The notes beneath the pieces were generated by a model, which made no database searches, was not told the DNA's origin, and was given only the letters and a program-made list of their open reading frames with translations. Shown here piece by piece: positions 8,880 through 17,411 of a stretch of DNA of 64,000 bases. Both the position numbers and the translations under genes were made by a program. This DNA comes from Sorangium cellulosum So0157-2. Lineage in GTDB: Bacteria > Myxococcota_A > Polyangia > Polyangiales > Polyangiaceae. Location: NCBI RefSeq assembly GCF_000418325.1, contig NC_021658.1, positions 4,327,501 to 4,391,500 on the forward strand, read 5' to 3'. Each line of letters starts with the position of its first letter. The stretch's first letter is position 1.

Positions 8880-10424
8880 ATGGGTCGCGCCATGTCGCTC
8901 GATCAGAAGCTGAGGGAGCTCACGGCGCGCATCGAGAAGGGGGGCGCGCAGAAGTACCACGACAAGAACGCGGAGCAGGGCAAGCTGTTCGCGCGGCAGC
9001 GCGTCGCGCTGCTCCTCGATGAAGGGAGCTTCATCGAGGACGCGGCGCTCGCCAACGCGCTGGATCCCGAGCTGCCGGCCGACGGCGTCATCACCGGCAG
9101 CGGGACCGTGGGGGGGCGCCCGGTGTGCGTGATGGCGAACGACTCGACGGTGAAGGCCGGCTCGTGGGGGCGCCGCACCGTCGAGAAGATCCTGCGCGTG
9201 CAGGAGACCGCGCGGCGCCTCCGGTGCCCGCTGCTCTACCTCGTCGACTCGGCGGGGGCGCGGATCACCGATCAGATCGAGATGTTCCCCGGGCGGCGCG
9301 GCGCGGGCCGGATCTTCTACAACCAGGTCGAGCTGAGCGGCCTGGTGCCGCAGATCTGCCTGCTGTTCGGCCCGTCGGCGGCGGGGGGCGCGTACATCCC
9401 GGCGTTCTGCGACGTCGTGTGCATGGTCGAGAGCAACGCGAGCATGTACCTGGGCTCGCCGCGGATGGCGGAGATGGTGATCGGCGAGAAGGTCACCCTC
9501 GAAGAGCTCGGCGGCGCGCGCATGCACTGCTCGGTCTCGGGGTGCGGGGACGTGCTCGTGAAGACCGAGGAGGAGGCGATCGCGTTCGCGAAGCGCTACC
9601 TCGCGCTGATGCCCCAGAGCTCCGCGGAGGCCCCGCCCCGCGTCGAGCCGAGGCCGGAGAAGCCAGGGCAGCGGCCGCTCGAGGACGTCATCCCCGCGGA
9701 CGAGAACAAGCCGTTCGACATCATGGCCGTGATCGACGCGGTCATCGACGAGGGCAGCTTCGTCGAGATCAAGAAGCTCTACGCGAGGGAGATCGTCACG
9801 GGGCTCGCGCGCATCGAGGGGCGAGCGGTCGGGATCGTCGCGAACCAGCCGAAGTACAAGGGCGGCGTGCTGTTCGTGGACTCGGCCGACAAGGCGGCGC
9901 GGTTCATCTGGCTGTGCGACGCCTTCAACATCCCGCTCCTGTACCTCGCGGACGTGCCCGGCTTCATGATCGGGACCGTCGTCGAGCGGCAGGGGATCAT
10001 CCGGGCCGGCGCGAAGATGATCGCTGCGGTGAGCGAGGCGACCGTGCCGAAGCTGTCCGTCGTCGTGCGCAAGGCGTACGGCGCCGGGCTCTACGCGATG
10101 TGCGGGCCGGCGTTCGCGCCGGACGAGTGCATCGCGCTGCCCTCGGCGTCCATCGCGGTGATGGGGCCGAGCGCCGCGGTGAACGCCGTTTACTTCAACA
10201 AGATCCAGGCGATACCGGCGGGGCCGGAGCGCGATGCGCTCGTCCAGAAGCTGCGCGACGAGTACCGCGCGGACGTCGATCTGGAGAAGCTCGCGAGCGA
10301 GCTCGTGATCGACGCGGTCGTGCCGGCGGCGAACCTCCGCCGCGAGGTGGCGCGCCGCTTCGAGCGGTACGCCGGCAAGGTCGAAGAGCGGCCGCGCAAG
10401 AAGCACCTCGTCCCGCCGGTGTGA
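8880..10424 (+). CDS. acyl-CoA carboxylase carboxyltransferase (beta) subunit
   Basis: 514 residues with the two crotonase-fold halves of propionyl-/methylcrotonyl-CoA carboxylase beta chains. It transfers the carboxyl group from carboxybiotin to an acyl-CoA. Visible signatures include LVDSAGARITDQ, FGPSAAGGAYIPAFCD, the second half's LADVPGFMIG, and KAYGAGLYAMCG with its glycine-rich oxyanion turn. The sequence leans towards the propionyl/acetyl or methylcrotonyl type, and the acyl substrate cannot be fixed by eye. The biotin carboxylase (alpha) subunit is not adjacent. The start may be the ATG at 8892 rather than 8880. Confidence 0.88.
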   Translation: MGRAMSLDQKLRELTARIEKGGAQKYHDKNAEQGKLFARQRVALLLDEGSFIEDAALANALDPELPADGVITGSGTVGGRPVCVMANDSTVKAGSWGRRTVEKILRVQETARRLRCPLLYLVDSAGARITDQIEMFPGRRGAGRIFYNQVELSGLVPQICLLFGPSAAGGAYIPAFCDVVCMVESNASMYLGSPRMAEMVIGEKVTLEELGGARMHCSVSGCGDVLVKTEEEAIAFAKRYLALMPQSSAEAPPRVEPRPEKPGQRPLEDVIPADENKPFDIMAVIDAVIDEGSFVEIKKLYAREIVTGLARIEGRAVGIVANQPKYKGGVLFVDSADKAARFIWLCDAFNIPLLYLADVPGFMIGTVVERQGIIRAGAKMIAAVSEATVPKLSVVVRKAYGAGLYAMCGPAFAPDECIALPSASIAVMGPSAAVNAVYFNKIQAIPAGPERDALVQKLRDEYRADVDLEKLASELVIDAVVPAANLRREVARRFERYAGKVEERPRKKHLVPPV

Positions 10425-10527
10425 TCTGCGCGCCGGCAGGCGCGCGGCGCGCGGCTCGTTGCGGCGCCATCAAGGGCCGCGCGCTCCGCTGGGCCGGCCG
10501 CGCGCGAAGGTGGTGTAGACTCGCCGC

Positions 10528-13113
10528 GTGCTTGCCCGCAGGCTCCCGCTCTCCCTCGCGCTGCTCGGCCTCGCTCTCGCGCCAGGCGAAGCGCGCGCCG
10601 ACGTCCCGGCCTCGGCGGTGGCGCGCTTGCTCAGCCCGCGCTTCGGGCGGCACCCGCTCGCCGATCCGGGCGGGCGCATCCCGGTGCTGGTGCCGCTGCC
10701 CGCCGGCGCCGACGCGCGATCGCTCGGGCTGCTCCCGGTCGCGCCGGGCTTCGGGACCGTCCGACTCGCGCCGGGCGAGATCGGCGCCTTCGCCGACGCG
10801 CACCCGGAGCTCTCGCTGTTCACAGGGCCGCCGCGGCAGCCCCAGCTCGATCGGTCCAAGGTGTGGATCCGCGTCGACCCGTACCGGAAGGCCACCGGGG
10901 CCGACGGCACCGGGGTGATCGTCGGCATCGTCGATACCGGCATCGACGTGGCCCACCCGGATTTCCGACGCAAGGACGGCAAGACGCGGATCCGATGGTT
11001 GCTTCAGGCGGGGAAGCCCAAAGGGGTGCACGCGCAGCTCGAGGAGGACTACGGGTGCGATGACCCGAACCAGTCGCGGTGCGCGATCCTCTCCGACGCC
11101 GATATCGACGCCATGCTCGAGAGCGGGGATCTGGGCACCGTCCGCGACATCGCGGGGCACGGCACGCACGTGGCCTCCATCGCGGCGGGCAACGGCGGGC
11201 CGATGGTCAACGCGCGGCCGCGGTACGTCGGGGTGGCGCCGGCGGCGACCCTGATCGTCGCCGCGCCCTCGCTGCCCGGTGAGGGCTTCGAGGATCCGGA
11301 CATCCTCAAGGCGGTGCGGTTCATCTTCGACCGCGCGGAGGAGCTCGGCATGCCGGCGGTCGTCAACCTGAGCGTCGGGAGCGATTTCGGGCCGCACGAC
11401 GGGACGAGCCCGCTCGAGGCAGGGCTCGCCGCGATGGTCGGCGATGATCACCCGGGACGCGCGATCGTCGTCGCCGCCGGCAACAGCGGCGCGCTGTACG
11501 AGATCGACGGCGAGGGACCGATGGGGATCCACACCGAGGCGCACGTCTCGCCGTACGCCGACACGCGCGTGCCCATCCGCACGCCGAGGGCGTCGAACGG
11601 GGACGGATACGTCTGGATCACCTTCCGACCCGGGGACGAGGTGTCGGTCGGCCTCGAGGGGCCGGGCGGCGAGACGTGGATCGGCCTCATCGAGCCCGGC
11701 GAGAGCGCCGGCTACACCGCCGACGACGGCGAGACGACGGGCGCCGTGATCAACCGGATCGCGAACGGGAAGCCCATCGACGCGAACACGAACAGCGCCG
11801 TCGTGGCCTTCAGCGGGGCGTGGGAGGCGGGCGAGTTCGCGATCCACCTGACAGGCCGCGGGGACGCGCAGCTCTGGGTGACGGGGCTCGGCGACGTCTC
11901 GGCGTCGCACGATCTCGGGCTCCAGTTCACGCGCGGCATCAAGCAGGGGACGATCAACGTGCCCGCCAGCCACCCCGGCCTGCTCGCCGTGGGATGCACC
12001 ATCAACCGCGTCCGCTGGCAGCCGCAGGGGAGCTCGACGAGCATCCGCCTCACGAGCCTCGACGGCGAGGCGATCCAGGAGGACAGCGCCTGCTACTTCA
12101 GCGCGGCCGGCCCCACGCCGTTCGGGGTGGCCAAGCCCGAGATCAGCGCGCCCGGCGGCCTGGTCGCGGCCGCGATGGGGAGCGGGCTCGACCCGCGCGA
12201 TGGCCCCGGAGGGCTGTTCGACACGCCCGGGTGCCCCGACGACCAGCCCTGCTTCGTCGTCGACGACTACCACGCGATCGCGTCGGGCTCGTCGATGTCG
12301 GCCCCGCAGGTCGCAGGCGCCATCGCGTTGCTCTTCCAGGTCAACCCGAACCTGACCCAGGCAGAGGTCACCGAGGCGCTCCAGGCGGGCGCGCGGTACC
12401 CGAGGGGCGCCGTGCCGCTCGAGGCGCAGCTCGGGCCCGGCGTGCTCGATCTCGAGGGCACGCGGCTCGCGCTGGAGGCCGCCGAGAGCGGGGACAACAC
12501 GCCGGCGCTCGACAGGAGCTGGTACGTGCTGTCGAGCTCCTACGCGAGGCCCGATCCGTCCTGGCCCGTCTGGGGGACGATCGAGCTGCGACGCGCGGAC
12601 GGGGCCCCGGTGAGGGTCCCCGCCGACAAGCTCACGGTCGCGCTCCGAGGCGGGGCGATGCACGCGCCGCTCACGGAGGTGCGCCGCGGGCTGTGGCGGT
12701 TCGCGGTCGCGGCGCCGCACGGCTCCGGCGGCGCCACGCTGGCCGTCGACGTGCTCTACGACGGCGTCTCGCTCGGCGCGCGCGAGCTCCCGGTCGGGAG
12801 CGACGTGTGGATGGCGAACGGCGAGCTCGAGGTGACTAGCGGCGCGTGCACCTGCGCGGCCGCCGGCGCGGACCGGGAGGGGCCGTCGCGCCGCGTCGCC
12901 ATCGGGCTCGCGGGTGGCCTTGCCGCGGCGCTCGCGGCGCGCCGGCACCTCGTACATCGCGGCGTAGTCGTCGCCGTCGGCCACGCTCTTCACGTTGAAG
13001 CTGCGGTAGCGCTTCTTGTCGGGCTGGCCGTCGAGGAGCGCCACGATCGAGCCCACCGTGTCGCCGCCGCCGAGATGCGAGCGCTCGCGGCGCGCCGCCG
13101 GCGCCACGGCTGA
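10528..13113 (+). CDS. subtilisin-like serine protease (S8), exported, with altered C-terminus
   Basis: 861 residues from a GTG start with a clear signal peptide. The catalytic triad is intact: Asp136 in GIVDTGID, His211 in GHGTHVAS, and Ser589 in GSSMSAPQVAGA. A large insertion of about 250 residues between the His and Ser blocks contains GNSG, and a beta-rich C-terminal domain follows. Around residue 785 the sequence turns into CTCAAAG, a short hydrophobic stretch and LAARR, the plan of a MYXO-CTERM sorting tail. At that point a 153-bp in-frame insertion (antisense uvrC fragment plus a 17-bp repeat) adds 51 residues before a second LAARRRRHG and the stop. Without it the protein would be 810 residues with a normal tail. 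Confidence 0.88.
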   Translation: MLARRLPLSLALLGLALAPGEARADVPASAVARLLSPRFGRHPLADPGGRIPVLVPLPAGADARSLGLLPVAPGFGTVRLAPGEIGAFADAHPELSLFTGPPRQPQLDRSKVWIRVDPYRKATGADGTGVIVGIVDTGIDVAHPDFRRKDGKTRIRWLLQAGKPKGVHAQLEEDYGCDDPNQSRCAILSDADIDAMLESGDLGTVRDIAGHGTHVASIAAGNGGPMVNARPRYVGVAPAATLIVAAPSLPGEGFEDPDILKAVRFIFDRAEELGMPAVVNLSVGSDFGPHDGTSPLEAGLAAMVGDDHPGRAIVVAAGNSGALYEIDGEGPMGIHTEAHVSPYADTRVPIRTPRASNGDGYVWITFRPGDEVSVGLEGPGGETWIGLIEPGESAGYTADDGETTGAVINRIANGKPIDANTNSAVVAFSGAWEAGEFAIHLTGRGDAQLWVTGLGDVSASHDLGLQFTRGIKQGTINVPASHPGLLAVGCTINRVRWQPQGSSTSIRLTSLDGEAIQEDSACYFSAAGPTPFGVAKPEISAPGGLVAAAMGSGLDPRDGPGGLFDTPGCPDDQPCFVVDDYHAIASGSSMSAPQVAGAIALLFQVNPNLTQAEVTEALQAGARYPRGAVPLEAQLGPGVLDLEGTRLALEAAESGDNTPALDRSWYVLSSSYARPDPSWPVWGTIELRRADGAPVRVPADKLTVALRGGAMHAPLTEVRRGLWRFAVAAPHGSGGATLAVDVLYDGVSLGARELPVGSDVWMANGELEVTSGACTCAAAGADREGPSRRVAIGLAGGLAAALAARRHLVHRGVVVAVGHALHVEAAVALLVGLAVEERHDRAHRVAAAEMRALAARRRRHG
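12928..13097. repeat. 17-bp direct repeat flanking the uvrC fragment
   Basis: The sequence gcgctcgcggcgcgccg occurs exactly at 12928-12944 and 13081-13097, 153 bp apart (51 codons), in the same reading frame of the protease. Removing one copy plus the intervening DNA would fuse the protease directly to RRRRHG and its stop. The repeat therefore looks like a target-site-like duplication or a recombination junction. Confidence 0.8.
12946..13080 (-). pseudogene. uvrC gene fragment (45 codons), antisense in the protease gene
   Basis: On the minus strand this 135-bp piece encodes SHLGGGDTVGSIVALLDG, then RYRSFNVKSV, then GDDYAAMYEV without interruption. This matches the segment of UvrC that includes the 'FDxSHxxGxxTV' block, the 'YRRF' strand and the 'DDYAxMxxV' motif of the C-terminal endonuclease half. 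Neither the preceding nor the following UvrC regions are present, so it is an isolated fragment. It cannot encode a functional nuclease subunit. The intact uvrC gene is not in this window. Confidence 0.8.
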
Positions 13114-13231
13114 GCGCTCGCCAGCCGCGGCGCTCGGCGTCGCCGCGCCCCGGCTGCCGTCCGGCGCGGCCCGTGTCACCGTGGCCGGGCGGCACGGCAG
13201 GGCAGACCACGACGAGGATGGATCAGGGACC

Positions 13232-14500
13232 ATGGAGAGACGGGTGAGCGCAGATCGACCTCCCACGGAAGAGGCAGACGCGGGGCGCGCGCCCGCGCCG
13301 AGGCCGCTCCGGTTCGCGGCGCGCACGGGGTGGGATCTCTCGGAGAACCGGCTCGCGTCCGTCCTCGTCGAGGCCCGCCGGGCAGGGCGCGCGCTCGTCG
13401 ACTTCACCGAGTCGAACCCGACGCGCTGCGGGATCGTCGAGACGGCGCCGCTGATCGCACGCCTGGGCGAGCCGCGCGGCTCCACGTACGCGCCGCTGCC
13501 GCTCGGCGACCCCGCCGCGCGCGCCGCGGTGTCGCGGTACTACACGGAGCGCGGGATCGACGTGGATCCGGCGGGCGTCGTGCTGACCGCGAGCACCAGC
13601 GAGGCGTACGGCTGGCTGCTCAAGCTGCTCGCCGAGCGCGGCGACGACGTGCTCGTCCCGGTGCCGTCGTACCCGCTCCTCGAGTACCTCGCCTGCCTGG
13701 AGGACGTCGCGCTCACGCCGTACCCGCTCCTCAAGGAGGAGGGGTGGCGCATCGACCTCGGCGCGCTGGAGCGCGCCGCCGGCGAGCGGACGCGCGCGGT
13801 GGTGCTCGTCCACCCGAACAACCCGACCGGCTCCTTCGTGCGCCGGGACGACGCCGCGGCGCTCGAGGCGTGCGCCCGGGAGCGCGGCCTCGCGCTGATC
13901 GTCGACGAGGTCTTCGGCGACTACGCGCACGGAGATCTCGCCCCGGACCGCCTGCCGAGCTTCGCCGGCCGGCGGCAGGCGCTGACCTTCGTGCTGAGCG
14001 GGCTGTCCAAGGTGATGGCGCTGCCGCAGCTCAAGCTCGGCTGGATCGCGGTCTCGGGGCCGCCGGAGCTCGCCGCCGCGGCGGTGGAGCGGCTCGAGAT
14101 GATCGCCGATACCTACCTCTCGGTCGGCACCCCGGTGCAGCTCGCGCTGCCGGAGATCCTCGCCGCGCGGGCGCCCGTCCAGCGCGCGATCCTGTCGCGC
14201 GTGCAGGCCAACCTGGCGGCGCTCGACGCGGCGATCGCGGCGCGCGCCGGGGGCGCGGTCCGGCGGCTGCCGATCGACGGCGGGTGGTACGCGACGCTGG
14301 AGGTCCCGCGCGTGCACGACGAGGACGGCTGGGTCGAGCTGCTCGTGCGCGACGAGGGGATCATCGTCCACCCCGGCTACTTCTTCGACATGCCGCGCGA
14401 CGGCTTCCTCGTGGTCGGGCTGCTGCTCGAGCCGGCGGTGTTCGCGGAGGCCGCGCTGCGGCTCGTCGACCGGATGGCGCGCGCGATCAGCGGTGAATGA
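13232..14500 (+). CDS. class I/II PLP-dependent aminotransferase
   Basis: 422 residues, fold-type I aminotransferase. Lys260 in SGLSKVMALPQLKLGW is the expected Schiff-base lysine. The motif HPNNPTGSF binds cofactor phosphate and substrate, and VDEVFGDY supplies the Asp that pairs with the pyridine nitrogen. The amino-acid substrate cannot be deduced; overall it resembles the aspartate/alanine/aromatic group. ATG 13232 was chosen since upstream codons fall in the region just after the protease gene and lack conservation. The last 14 bp overlap the convergent L,D-transpeptidase gene. Confidence 0.86.
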   Translation: MERRVSADRPPTEEADAGRAPAPRPLRFAARTGWDLSENRLASVLVEARRAGRALVDFTESNPTRCGIVETAPLIARLGEPRGSTYAPLPLGDPAARAAVSRYYTERGIDVDPAGVVLTASTSEAYGWLLKLLAERGDDVLVPVPSYPLLEYLACLEDVALTPYPLLKEEGWRIDLGALERAAGERTRAVVLVHPNNPTGSFVRRDDAAALEACARERGLALIVDEVFGDYAHGDLAPDRLPSFAGRRQALTFVLSGLSKVMALPQLKLGWIAVSGPPELAAAAVERLEMIADTYLSVGTPVQLALPEILAARAPVQRAILSRVQANLAALDAAIAARAGGAVRRLPIDGGWYATLEVPRVHDEDGWVELLVRDEGIIVHPGYFFDMPRDGFLVVGLLLEPAVFAEAALRLVDRMARAISGE

Positions 14501-16169
14501 GGACGACCGTGGAGCGGCCGGCGTCGCGAGCGGCGCGCAGGCCGTGCCACCCCTCCGGGACCGGCGGGTCGGTCCAGGCGAACATCTGCTTCGCGTCGAT
14601 GGGGGAGAGGTTCACGCAGCCGCCGCTCTTCAGCTCGCCCCAGGCGTCGTGCCAGTACGCGCCGTGCAGCGCGTGCGGGCCGTGGAAGTTCTGCACGAAC
14701 TGCACCTCGGAGTGGACGATGTTGTCGTTCGAGCTCGACACCATCGTCGCCGTCACGAACTTCCCGTCGATGCGGAAGCGCCCCGTCGGCGTCGCCGCGG
14801 TCTCGATGGCGGGGATGCCCTTCTGCGGGACGCCGCCGCGCCCCGGTGAGATGAGCGTGGCGAAGACCGGGGTGAGCTCTTCGTAGGCGACGAACCAGCC
14901 GCCGAGGACGCTGATCTCGATCCACTTGCGCGGCGGCGACGAGGGATCGTTGTCGCCCTCGAGCGGCGCGCGCTTCGCCGTCTCGACCACCACGGCGTCG
15001 TCGGCCAGCACGTAGACCCCCGGCTCCTGCGTCTCGAGGAACCGCTCGCCGTCCTCGACCTCGGCGCGGCCCGTGAGCCCGACCGAGGCGAGCCGCGCGA
15101 ACGACGCGCCCGTGGGCTCGAAGCGGCCGCCGGCGCCCCGCTGGTACTTCGGCCTATCGGTCTTGCGGAAGAACGCGAGCGGGAGCGAACGCCCGTCCTT
15201 CAACCACACCCCCTGGAAGCTCGAGCGCGGGTAGGGCTTCAGCCGATCCTTCGGCATGTACGCCTGGTCCGAGGTCACCACCCAGGTACGATCCTGCGCG
15301 TCGAAGGCCCGGGTGAACGCCACCGTCGAGCCGTTCACGATCCGGTCGCGCGCCTCGCGCACGAGGTCGCCGAAGGGAAACAGCGCCGGGGCGGCGACGC
15401 CCGCGGGCTTCAGATCGACGCCCACGAGGGCCTCGTCGATCTCCCGGATGGCCTCGTCGCTCAACCCCTCGGCGGCGCGCACCTTCGAGACGCTCGCGAG
15501 GTGCGCCTCGAGGTCCCACTCGGAGCGCCGCTGCTCCTTCGCGCTCGGGAGCCGCGGGTAGCGCGGCGCGCCGGTCGACTCCGCGTAGTCGTACGGCCAC
15601 GGCGAGTCGATCTTGGGCGCGTGCGGTCGCAGCGCGGCCACGACCGGATCGTTCGGGTCGACCGTGGCGCTGGCGCCGGCGCAGATGTAACCCCGCGGCT
15701 CGACGGCGTACCACGCGTCGCAGCCCTCCCCCGGCGTCCGCGCCGCATCGACGCTGCCGCCGCGGAGCGCGACGGACCCCCCGAGGCCCAGGTAGCCGCT
15801 CCAGCCCCGCGTCCGGTACGGGCCGGGGTTGATCCAGGCGAACCGCGCCTTCGAATAGATGCGCGCGCTCTCCTTCGCCGCGCTCGCCGCGCTCGCCGCG
15901 CTCGCCGCGCTCGCCGGGGGCGTCGCTCCGTCCTCCGCCTGGACCGGGGCCGGCGCGTTCGCGACGTGCGCCGCCTCGACGATCGCGGCGCGCGGCGCGT
16001 CGGCCTCGGCGCGGCGCGCATCGGCTTCGGCAGGGGCGCGCGGCACATCGGCCTCGAGCGAAGCCGGCGCCGCCGCGGCGGGGCTCTCTTCCGAGCAAGC
16101 GGCGGCGCCCCCCGACGCGATCGCGCACGTCAGGGCCGCGAGGAGCAAGGAGGACGGTGAGCTAGCCAT
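14487..16169 (-). CDS. lipoprotein L,D-transpeptidase (YkuD domain)
   Basis: 560 residues. The N-terminus is a lipoprotein signal (AIASGGAAAC, lipidation at Cys25), followed by a low-complexity Ala/Glu/Asp linker that ends in an Ala-Ser repeat. The C-terminal YkuD catalytic domain has the HGAYWHDAWGELKSGGCVNL block with nucleophile Cys518. It probably makes 3-3 peptidoglycan cross-links or attaches proteins to peptidoglycan in the periplasm. The central about 250 residues, with many Trp/Tyr and no clear family, may be a substrate-binding module. The gene is the last of a minus-strand group and overlaps the convergent aminotransferase by 14 bp at its 3' end. Confidence 0.84.
   Translation of the reverse strand: MASSPSSLLLAALTCAIASGGAAACSEESPAAAAPASLEADVPRAPAEADARRAEADAPRAAIVEAAHVANAPAPVQAEDGATPPASAASAASAASAAKESARIYSKARFAWINPGPYRTRGWSGYLGLGGSVALRGGSVDAARTPGEGCDAWYAVEPRGYICAGASATVDPNDPVVAALRPHAPKIDSPWPYDYAESTGAPRYPRLPSAKEQRRSEWDLEAHLASVSKVRAAEGLSDEAIREIDEALVGVDLKPAGVAAPALFPFGDLVREARDRIVNGSTVAFTRAFDAQDRTWVVTSDQAYMPKDRLKPYPRSSFQGVWLKDGRSLPLAFFRKTDRPKYQRGAGGRFEPTGASFARLASVGLTGRAEVEDGERFLETQEPGVYVLADDAVVVETAKRAPLEGDNDPSSPPRKWIEISVLGGWFVAYEELTPVFATLISPGRGGVPQKGIPAIETAATPTGRFRIDGKFVTATMVSSSNDNIVHSEVQFVQNFHGPHALHGAYWHDAWGELKSGGCVNLSPIDAKQMFAWTDPPVPEGWHGLRAARDAGRSTVVLIHR
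15877..15918. repeat. 9-bp tandem repeat inside the transpeptidase gene
   Basis: The unit cgccgcgct is repeated about four times in the minus-strand transpeptidase gene, encoding an (Ala-Ala-Ser)n stretch in the linker between the lipid anchor and the enzyme. Nine-base units keep the frame, so copy number could vary and change only linker length. Confidence 0.75.
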
Positions 16170-16244
16170 GCAAGCCGGAGAGACTACTTGCCGGAAGCCG
16201 CCGCGGACAAGCCAGCGGCGCCCGCCCGTCCCGCGAGAACCGCC

Positions 16245-16403
16245 CTACAGCCTGCCGAGCACGGCCACCACGAGCAGGATCACCCCGACGAGCGCCGCGG
16301 TGATCATCATCAGCCTCGTCAGCCGCGGCTTCAGCCACTTCCACAGGACGAGGCGAGCCACCTTCCACAAGAGCGCCAGGATCTGCCAGAGGACCTTGCC
16401 CAC
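16245..16403 (-). CDS. small membrane protein, 52 residues, unknown function
   Basis: This short frame starts at a GTG and is closed upstream by an in-frame TAG 12 nt before the start, so the GTG is the only likely start. The product begins with an amphipathic Trp/Leu/Lys-rich helix (VLWQILALLWKVARLVLWKW), has a basic middle, and ends in a strongly hydrophobic segment (ALVGVILLVVAVLG). It looks like a single-pass membrane peptide with a juxtamembrane helix. It lies 75 bp upstream of the transpeptidase gene on the same strand. I recognise no family, and a good ribosome binding site is not visible. Confidence 0.5.
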   Translation of the reverse strand: MGKVLWQILALLWKVARLVLWKWLKPRLTRLMMITAALVGVILLVVAVLGRL

Positions 16404-16589
16404 GCTCAGAGCCTAGCGCAGTCCCGCGGGGCGCGCCCCCAGCAAGGGCGGGAGATTTCGCGCCAGGTGGACAGCGCCAACGGCCGTCCTCCACGCCCGA
16501 CCGGGCCGGGACCCGGCGGCTCTCGGCGCGCCCGCAGGCGGCCGACGGGCGCGCCGGCACGGCGTGCGAGCAGCCGGCAGCGAGCGGCG

Positions 16590-17324
16590 TCAGTCGATGT
16601 CGACGCTCACCTTCGACGCGTAGCTGCCGGGGGAGGGGAAGGTGACCTCGCGGAGCGCGCCGGCGACACACTCGGCCGCCTCCTCGCCCCGTTCGTCGGC
16701 GCTGGAGACGCCCACGCTGAGCGGCTTGCCGTCGGTGTCGATGTAGAGCGTCGCCTTGAGCTGGGTGCCGCCGGCCTGGCTCCGGCACGACTCGAGCGCC
16801 GGCCGCGCCTTCTTGTACGGCGTCCCGAGCTGGTCGGGCGTCCACGGCACCGGCGGGCGCTCGTCGCTGCTCGGCTCGAAGGTGAAGCTGTTCTCCGCCA
16901 GGCCCTCTCCGCCGACCGGCTTCGGCCACTTCGTCGCCTTCAGGACGCTGAGCATGCACGCCTCGGTCTCGCGGTCGCCGAGCGTCGAGTCCTTCACGAA
17001 CGCCCAGCGCGCCGTGCCCTCCTCGGTCACCCGGACCTTGAAGCGGATCTCGCCGCCGAGGTAGGGGATCCGCGCGACGCCCTTCTGGTAGCAGCGCGAG
17101 AGCCGCGGAGAGGCGCGCTCGAACGCCGCCTGCACCTTCTCCTCGTTCATGCCGCCGATCTCGGACCGCGAGCTCATCGTCGGGCGCGACGTCTCGACAG
17201 GCTCGGCGTCGCGCATCACCGGCGCCGCAGGCGTGGGCTCGGCGCCGCCACAGCCCGGGAGGGCCGCGAGCGTCGAGACAGCAACGAGGGTGACCGTGCC
17301 CCTGAGCAAGACAATCGATTCCAT
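16590..17324 (-). CDS. AgmX/PglI C-terminal-type lipoprotein
   Basis: 244 residues. A lipoprotein signal ends at PGCG, followed by a short Pro-rich linker. Two similar domains follow, each with the pattern 'I..C...G...L.V.V...G.....V..ST..D.....C....L....FP', around residues 65-150 and 155-244. This is the TonB-C-like AgmX/PglI C-terminal domain common in Myxococcota envelope and gliding-related proteins. It is probably anchored to the outer or inner membrane facing the periplasm. The specific partner is unknown. It is transcribed in the same direction as the small membrane protein and transpeptidase genes. Confidence 0.75.
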   Translation of the reverse strand: MESIVLLRGTVTLVAVSTLAALPGCGGAEPTPAAPVMRDAEPVETSRPTMSSRSEIGGMNEEKVQAAFERASPRLSRCYQKGVARIPYLGGEIRFKVRVTEEGTARWAFVKDSTLGDRETEACMLSVLKATKWPKPVGGEGLAENSFTFEPSSDERPPVPWTPDQLGTPYKKARPALESCRSQAGGTQLKATLYIDTDGKPLSVGVSSADERGEEAAECVAGALREVTFPSPGSYASKVSVDID

Positions 17325-17411
17325 GATCCGGCGAGGACTCTATACGAGCCACGTCTCCGTCGAAAAGAGGGCGGTGAGGGGCGCTCGCGCCTCCAGTGCA
17401 TGTGAGAGATT

